DNA of 62,368 bases. Origin: Halomonas salipaludis (lineage in GTDB: Bacteria; Pseudomonadota; Gammaproteobacteria; Pseudomonadales; Halomonadaceae). The position numbers and the translations under genes were made by a program. This document shows positions 58,512 through 62,368 of this stretch, one piece after another. Position 1 is the first letter of the stretch; each line of letters starts with the position of its first letter. Under the pieces are notes generated by a model. The model ran no database searches and was not told the origin of the DNA. It saw only the letters and a list, made by a program, of their open reading frames with translations. The stretch spans positions 1 to 62,368 of the forward strand of contig NZ_NSKB01000014.1 of NCBI RefSeq assembly GCF_002286975.1, given 5' to 3'.

Positions 58512-59396
58512 TCATCCGCCGTAGGCGAACACCAAGCCAAGCACGATCGGTATCACCACCAGGCTACCCAGGTTGCCGATCAACACCAAGGAGGCGACTT
58601 TCTGGGGCTCCTGGCGATACTGCTCAGCGACCAGGTAGTTGAGTACCGCCGGTGGCAGAGCGGCAAAGACCCATAGCGTCGTCGCCTGCAGGCCGGTCAG
58701 ATCGAGTAGCCAGACCAGCGGCGCAGCAATGATCAGCCCCGATAGCGGGCAGAGCACCGCCCCCAGTGCGCCGGTCTTCCAGTCGCCGAAGTCGATGTCG
58801 AGCATACGCACGCCGAGGGCGAACAGCATCAGTGGAATGCTCACGCTGCCCAGCATGTGCAACGCCTCCAGCAGCCAGCCAGGCAACGCCACACCGCTGA
58901 GGTTGACCGCCAGGCCGGCGATGCTGGCCAATACGATCGGCATGCGCAGCAGCCGCCACATCGGCGTGCGCGGATTGAGCATGTACAGCCCCACCGAGAA
59001 ATGCAGCAGCATCTCGACGATGAACACCACCACCGCCGCGGGCAGTGCGGCCTCGCCGAAAGCCAATACCAGCAGCGGGATCCCCATGTTGCCGGAGTTG
59101 TTGAACATCATCGGTGGCAGGAAGGTCTTGGGCTCCAAGCGCAGCCACTTGACCAGCGGCCACAGCAGCAGCCCCGATCCCAGCACCACGATGGCCGCTG
59201 CCGCCGCAAGGCCGGCATACTCTTCCAGCGGCGCCTGCCCATCGGCGAGTACCGCAAACACCAGCATCGGGACGAACAGCTCCATGCTCAGCGTGTTGAG
59301 CCCGCGAATGTCCGGGGTGCGGAAGCGTCCATACAGCGTTCCGCAGCCGGCGATCAGAAACACCGGCAGCAGCGTGGCGAGAATTTGAGCAATCAT
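58512..59396 (-). CDS. AEC-family transporter (auxin efflux carrier type)
   Basis: This 294-residue inner-membrane protein has about ten hydrophobic segments in two halves. FLPPMMFNNSGNMGIPLLVLA and LIGNLGSLVVIPIVLGLVF carry the conserved Asn-Gly helix breaks of the family. The substrate is not predictable. Bacterial members move malonate, malate or other small carboxylates. It is divergent from hisC across a 127-base gap without other features. Confidence 0.9.
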   Translation of the reverse strand: MIAQILATLLPVFLIAGCGTLYGRFRTPDIRGLNTLSMELFVPMLVFAVLADGQAPLEEYAGLAAAAAIVVLGSGLLLWPLVKWLRLEPKTFLPPMMFNNSGNMGIPLLVLAFGEAALPAAVVVFIVEMLLHFSVGLYMLNPRTPMWRLLRMPIVLASIAGLAVNLSGVALPGWLLEALHMLGSVSIPLMLFALGVRMLDIDFGDWKTGALGAVLCPLSGLIIAAPLVWLLDLTGLQATTLWVFAALPPAVLNYLVAEQYRQEPQKVASLVLIGNLGSLVVIPIVLGLVFAYGG

Positions 59397-59523
59397 CGAG
59401 CGATCCCTGTGCAGAGCGGCACAGCCTAGCATGACCGGTGCTTGCGCTGCGCCCGAGGCCGCGTCACCATGACCAAAGTGCTATCCACAGGCGCCCATGC
59501 GCCCCCTGTCTATGCGAGTGACC

Positions 59524-60579
59524 ATGAGCAAGTTCTGGAACCCGATCGTCCGGGAGCTGACCCCCTACGTACCCGGCGAGCAGCCACGTGAGCAGCTGAT
59601 CAAGCTGAACACCAATGAGAACCCTTACCCGCCGGCGCCAGGCGTCGAGCAGGCGCTGCGTGACTATCCCGTCGATCACCTGCGCCTCTATCCCGACCCC
59701 GAGGCCACTGCCCTGCGCCAGGCACTGGCCGAGGCCCACGGCGTCGAGCTCGACCAGGTGTTCGTCGGTAACGGTAGCGATGAGGTGCTGGCGCTGGCCT
59801 TCCAGGCCTTCTTCTGCCAGGACAAGCCGCTGTCGATGCCGGCCATCACCTACAGCTTCTACCCGGTCTACTGCCGCCTGTACGGCATCGACTACCGCAC
59901 CCTGGCACTCGGCGACGAATGGCAGGTGCCGCTGGAGGCCTTCAGCGCCGACAGCGGCGGCGTGATCTTCGCCAACCCCAATGCGCCGACCGGCCACGGT
60001 CACGGCCGCGAAGCGATCGCCGCACTGCTCGAGCGTGTCCGTGACTGCGTGGTGCTGGTGGATGAAGCCTATGTCGACTTCGGCGGAGAGAGCGCCGTTC
60101 CGCTGGTATCCCGCTATCCCAACCTGCTGGTGACCGGCACCTTCTCCAAGTCGCGCAGCCTGGCCGGCCTCAGGCTCGGCTATGCCATCGGCTCCCGCGA
60201 GCTGATCGAGGGCCTGGAGCGCATCAAGAACTCGTTCAACTCCTACCCCATCGACAGCATCGCCAATGCCGCCGGTGTCGCTGCCCTACAGGACACCGAG
60301 CACTTCGAGGCGTGCCGCGAGAAGGTCATCACCACTCGCGAGCGCACCCGTCGGCGCTTGAGCGAGCTAGGCTTCGAGGTACTGCCGTCCCAAGCCAATT
60401 TCGTGCTCGTTCGCCACCCCCGGGTCGACGCCGCCCAGCTATTCGCCGGACTGCGTGAGCGCGCGATCCTGGTGAGACACTTCAACACCGAGGCGCTGCG
60501 CGACTTCATGCGTATCTCCATCGGCACCGACGATGAGATGGACAGCCTGATCGAGGTGCTGGAGTCGCTCTGTGGTTGA
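59524..60579 (+). CDS. hisC: Histidinol-phosphate aminotransferase HisC
   Basis: This 351-residue fold-type I PLP enzyme has LNTNENPYPPAPGVEQALRD, YPDPEATALRQALAEAHGVE, NPNAPTGHG, VVLVDEAYVDFGG, and the PLP Lys in LLVTGTFSKSRSLAGLRLGY. It transaminates imidazoleacetol phosphate in histidine synthesis, separated from hisBHAF by 8.6 kb. The ATG at 59524 (MSKFWNPIVREL) is preferred over upstream in-frame Met codons. Confidence 0.95.
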   Translation: MSKFWNPIVRELTPYVPGEQPREQLIKLNTNENPYPPAPGVEQALRDYPVDHLRLYPDPEATALRQALAEAHGVELDQVFVGNGSDEVLALAFQAFFCQDKPLSMPAITYSFYPVYCRLYGIDYRTLALGDEWQVPLEAFSADSGGVIFANPNAPTGHGHGREAIAALLERVRDCVVLVDEAYVDFGGESAVPLVSRYPNLLVTGTFSKSRSLAGLRLGYAIGSRELIEGLERIKNSFNSYPIDSIANAAGVAALQDTEHFEACREKVITTRERTRRRLSELGFEVLPSQANFVLVRHPRVDAAQLFAGLRERAILVRHFNTEALRDFMRISIGTDDEMDSLIEVLESLCG

Positions 60580-60586
60580 GGCCATC

Positions 60587-60619
60587 AGGGGCTGTGGGAG
60601 GACATCTCCGCGAGCCCCT
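60587..60619. terminator. Stem between convergent hisC and the binding-protein gene
   Basis: AGGGGCT (60587-60593) pairs with AGCCCCT (60613-60619), with an inner GGAG/CTCC pair. There is no clear T-run, so it is a weak bidirectional terminator candidate. Confidence 0.35.
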
Positions 60620-60627
60620 CGTTAGTA

Positions 60628-61434
60628 TCAACGCCAAGCCTCCACGATGCGCTGATACTCGCCACTCGCTTTAATCGCCTGGAGTCCGGCATCGAAGTCA
60701 CGCAAACGTTGCTCGGTGCCGGGATTGCTCTTCAAGCCCGCGACATACTCTCTGCTAGCACCAAATTCAGGTAACTTGTCGAACTGCCCCTGCAGTCCCA
60801 TCTGCTGGAGCACCTTGTCCCAGATCGTTTCGTAGCCCGCGAAGCCGTCCAGCCGTTCCCGTTGCAGCATGCGAAAGCCCTGCTCAATGCTATTGAGAGG
60901 GTACTTCGATATCCCCTCATACCCGTTCCACTCATCGCCTAAGTTGTAGTCCCGAACCATGCCGATGGTTTTGCCCTCCAGAGAAGCCAGTCCTCGCCAC
61001 TCGATATCCGTGGCCCGATTGACGTACACCAGAAAGGCCGCATCATTCACCGGCGACTCGGAATAGGAGAAATAGGCCTGTCGCTCGCGGTTGATGCCGG
61101 TCGGATACAGCAGGTCGGCGTTACCCTGCTTGACGTTTGCTATCGCTCGCGCCCAGTGCGTGATCACCAGCTCAACGGTATAGCCCTGGGAATGAAAGCT
61201 CTCTCTCACGATATCCCAGCTATAGCCTCGGAACCCGCTAGTATTGCTCCCCGGGGGCACCACCACTTCTGAGATGGGAGAGCCCTGACCCTCAACGTAG
61301 AAACCATAGGGGGGGTAATCGTAGAGCGTAGCGATCCGCACTCTTTTCTCTTCCGCCTGCTCTTCTCCCGCGAAGGAGGTTGCCCATGCCATCAGGCAAA
61401 GCGTTGCCCAAAAGCCGCCTCGTCGCCATCGCAT
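60628..61434 (-). CDS. Periplasmic amino-acid-type substrate-binding protein
   Basis: This 268-residue protein has a signal peptide (about residues 1-23, ending TSFAGEE), then the SBP_bac_3 pattern: RIATLYDYPPYGFYVEGQG, GYSWDIVRESFHSQGYTVEL, ARAIANVKQGNADLLYPTGI, and GKTIGMVRDYNLGDEWNGYE. It probably binds a small solute. No permease or ATPase gene is adjacent, so it may be an orphan or serve a sensor or a transporter elsewhere. Confidence 0.85.
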   Translation of the reverse strand: MRWRRGGFWATLCLMAWATSFAGEEQAEEKRVRIATLYDYPPYGFYVEGQGSPISEVVVPPGSNTSGFRGYSWDIVRESFHSQGYTVELVITHWARAIANVKQGNADLLYPTGINRERQAYFSYSESPVNDAAFLVYVNRATDIEWRGLASLEGKTIGMVRDYNLGDEWNGYEGISKYPLNSIEQGFRMLQRERLDGFAGYETIWDKVLQQMGLQGQFDKLPEFGASREYVAGLKSNPGTEQRLRDFDAGLQAIKASGEYQRIVEAWR

Positions 61435-61538
61435 AGCCCTCCTCCCCGGTTAGCCGTTCTGCTTACCCACTCTCAGGAAAACGCAACATAAGTGTTCTTT
61501 ACGCCATTCTAAGCTGCCATGAAAAAACCCCGAACACT

Positions 61539-61568
61539 AGGTGCCCATCTATTAACAAGTGGGCACCT
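61539..61568. repeat. Inverted repeat before the IS66-type tnpA
   Basis: AGGTGCCCA (61539-61547) and TGGGCACCT (61560-61568) form a 9-bp stem with a 12-base A+T-rich loop ending 6 bases before the tnpA ATG. It may limit translation or be part of the IS leader. Confidence 0.5.
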
Positions 61569-61574
61569 ATTCAT

Positions 61575-61962
61575 GACTCCTCCAAGCACCGAGCGTGAGA
61601 TTCGCCGCCGTGGTCGCTATGCCCCTTCCTTCCCGGTCAAGATCGTTGCGGCCTGCCTCAAGGGCGATGCCTCGATTGCTCAGGTCGCCCTGCAGCATGG
61701 GCTCAACACCAACCTCGTGCAGACCTGGATCCGCAAAGCCAAGCGCCACAGCCAGTTGCCAGTCGTGCCAGACTTCATGCCTCTGCCGGTGCCGCCGGTA
61801 GCGGGTAACCTGCCAGCGCCGATCACCACCGCCGGGGAGATCCGCATCGAACTGCCCTCGGCACACGGTACGATCACCGTGCATTGGCCAGTGACCAGAG
61901 CGGGGTTTCCCCATGCCCATGAAAAAACCCCAGCCTCTTCCGAAGCTGGGGTTTTGGTATAA
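61575..61962 (+). pseudogene. IS66-family accessory gene tnpA, 3' truncated
   Basis: From the ATG at 61575 the protein reads REIRRRGRYAPSFPVKIVAA, QVALQHGLNTNLVQTWIRKA, then EIRIELPSAHGTITVHWPV: the helix-turn-helix and C-terminal core of IS66 TnpA. After VHWPV (about 61,895) the homology ends, and the frame runs into rRNA-operon tail sequence. The last helix of TnpA and the tnpB and tnpC genes are missing. An in-frame ATG at 61519 lies in the flanking terminator copy and is not the true start. Confidence 0.7.
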
Positions 61963-61973
61963 GCGCCTGACGA
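61903..61973. repeat. 71-bp direct repeat, copy 1 (rRNA-operon tail)
   Basis: Identical except for one base (C/T at 61964) to 62255-62325, 352 bases away. It contains a terminator hairpin and the first bases of a reversed 5S 3' end. It directly abuts the truncated tnpA. Confidence 0.85.
61922..61955 (-). terminator. Duplicated rRNA-type terminator, copy 1
   Basis: CCCCAGC...GCTGGGG with TTCC loop. On the minus strand it is followed by six T (61927-61922). Same as the hairpin at 62274-62307. Confidence 0.75.
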
Positions 61974-62089
61974 CCGGGGCGGCCTCCCGCTACTCTACTC
62001 GTCTCATCCTGAGACTCGCCCTTCGGGCCAGCTAAAGCGGTTCCCGTTTGTTCCCGACAAACGGGGTCCATGGGAAACCCCCAAACGAC

Positions 62090-62117
62090 GAAGCCCCGAC
62101 CAATTGGCCGGGGCTTC
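62090..62117 (-). terminator. Third terminator hairpin in the rRNA tail region
   Basis: GAAGCCCCG (62090-62098) pairs with CGGGGCTTC (62109-62117). Its sequence differs from the two CCCCAGC hairpins. It lies directly before a 5S 3'-end fragment on the plus strand, so a leftward rRNA transcript would meet it. Confidence 0.6.
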
Positions 62118-62125
62118 TGAATAAG

Positions 62126-62162
62126 TGCCTGACGATGACATATCTCGCATGGGGGTGAGACC
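62126..62162 (-). pseudogene. 5S rRNA 3'-end fragment
   Basis: The 37 bases TGCCTGACGATGACATATCT and onward (CGCATGGGGGTGAGACC) match the reverse complement of the 5S 3' end at 62316, with a few changes. Homology stops after about 37 bases, so this is a relic of another 5S copy. Confidence 0.6.
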
Positions 62163-62254
62163 GCCCAGCCCTTCGCGGCACCGCCGCGAGGGCGGTCGAA
62201 CGCCCCGAGCTGGCGAGGGGCCGGCCCGCGAAGCGGCCCCACATATAAAGAGCC

Positions 62255-62325
62255 GGGTTTCCCCATGCCCATGAAAAAACCCCAGCCTCTTCCGAAGCTG
62301 GGGTTTTGGTATAAGTGCCTGACGA
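62255..62325. repeat. 71-bp direct repeat, copy 2 (rRNA-operon tail)
   Basis: Partner of 61903-61973. This copy is contiguous with the genuine 5S rRNA, so it is the parental one. Confidence 0.85.
62274..62307 (-). terminator. rRNA operon terminator
   Basis: The hairpin CCCCAGC...GCTGGGG (62280-62303) has a T-run on the minus strand (62279-62274). It lies about 10 bases after the 5S 3' end and stops the rRNA transcript coming from the right. Confidence 0.85.
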
Positions 62326-62368
62326 TGACCTACTCTCGCATGGGGAGACCCCACACTACCATCGGCGC
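62316..62368 (-). rRNA. rrf: 5S ribosomal RNA, 3' part (cut by window edge)
   Basis: The minus strand reads GCGCCGATGGTAGTGTGGGG, TCTCCCCATGCGAGAGTAGG, TCATCGTCAGGCA, the conserved 3' half of bacterial 5S rRNA. The 5' half, and presumably 23S and 16S, lie to the right of the window. Confidence 0.92.

Larger units (their letters stand above)
61974..62254. other. Gap with rRNA-tail debris, no gene
   Basis: I see no coding sequence. The stretch holds a terminator hairpin (62090-62117), a 37-base 5S fragment (62126-62162) and GC-rich hairpin-prone DNA. It fits successive remnants of the spacer after an rRNA operon. Confidence 0.6.

Overview
The window has two parts. Bases 1 to about 43,200 are one end of an integrative and conjugative element (ICE) of the SPI-7 / PFGI-1 / ICEclc type. 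Bases 43,201 to 62,368 are host chromosome of a GC-rich gammaproteobacterium. The chromosomal genes (yggX-mutY, an AsmA protein, hisBHAF, selD-selU, radA, hisC) and the end of a 5S rRNA suggest Halomonas or a close relative. That assignment rests on recognised protein families and has not been checked by a search.

ICE layout, from the tRNA inward (right to left, almost all on the minus strand). The element abuts the 3' end of a tRNA-Thr gene in a Phe-Gln-Thr tRNA cluster. Next comes a maintenance and replication module at 42.2-31.4 kb: parA, dnaB, a small DUF-type protein, a HicA-like protein, a PFGI-1-class parB, a DUF2857 protein, an STY4528-type replication protein, a PFL_4669-type protein, a DUF3158 protein, ssb, a lipoprotein, a small unknown protein and topB. 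Four 19-bp palindromes spaced 50-51 bp lie upstream of the DUF3158 gene, and related sites lie upstream of parB and parA. After an 815-bp gap without convincing genes and an STY4534-type gene, the type G conjugation (MPF) genes follow: PilL-like, PFL_4693, transglycosylase, PFL_4695, traD, PFL_4697, RAQPRD, PFL_4701 to 4706. Beyond a cargo gap (8.7-14.85 kb) the run ends with PFL_4709, 4710, 4711 and a TraG-N protein. No relaxase or integrase gene is present, so the element continues to the left of the window.

Cargo lies in two places. At 8.7-14.85 kb there are an H-NS-like MvaT protein, an AbiEi/AbiEii type IV toxin-antitoxin pair, and two A+T-rich genes. One of these encodes an 861-863-residue ABC-type ATPase with a zinc-hook motif, the other a DUF2971 protein. 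Each of the two is followed immediately by an attC-like site, so they look like integron gene cassettes carried without an integron integrase. At 1-3.9 kb there are an IS1380-family element that has cut through a toxin gene, an orphan antitoxin, two unknown genes, relics of P2-like phage tail genes, and a DUF433/PIN-like toxin-antitoxin pair.

Chromosomal part. The tRNA genes, yggX, mutY, the asmA-like gene and a PanZ-like gene read leftward. The hisBHAF operon reads rightward from a divergent promoter region and is followed by an outer-membrane-type protein. Then come DUF416, an alkyltransferase-like protein, an amidotransferase homologue without its cysteine, selU-selD, radA, an NlpE-like lipoprotein, an Old Yellow Enzyme, an AEC transporter, hisC and a periplasmic binding protein. 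The right edge holds a truncated IS66 tnpA embedded in duplicated rRNA-operon tails (terminators and 5S fragments) and then the 3' end of a genuine 5S rRNA.
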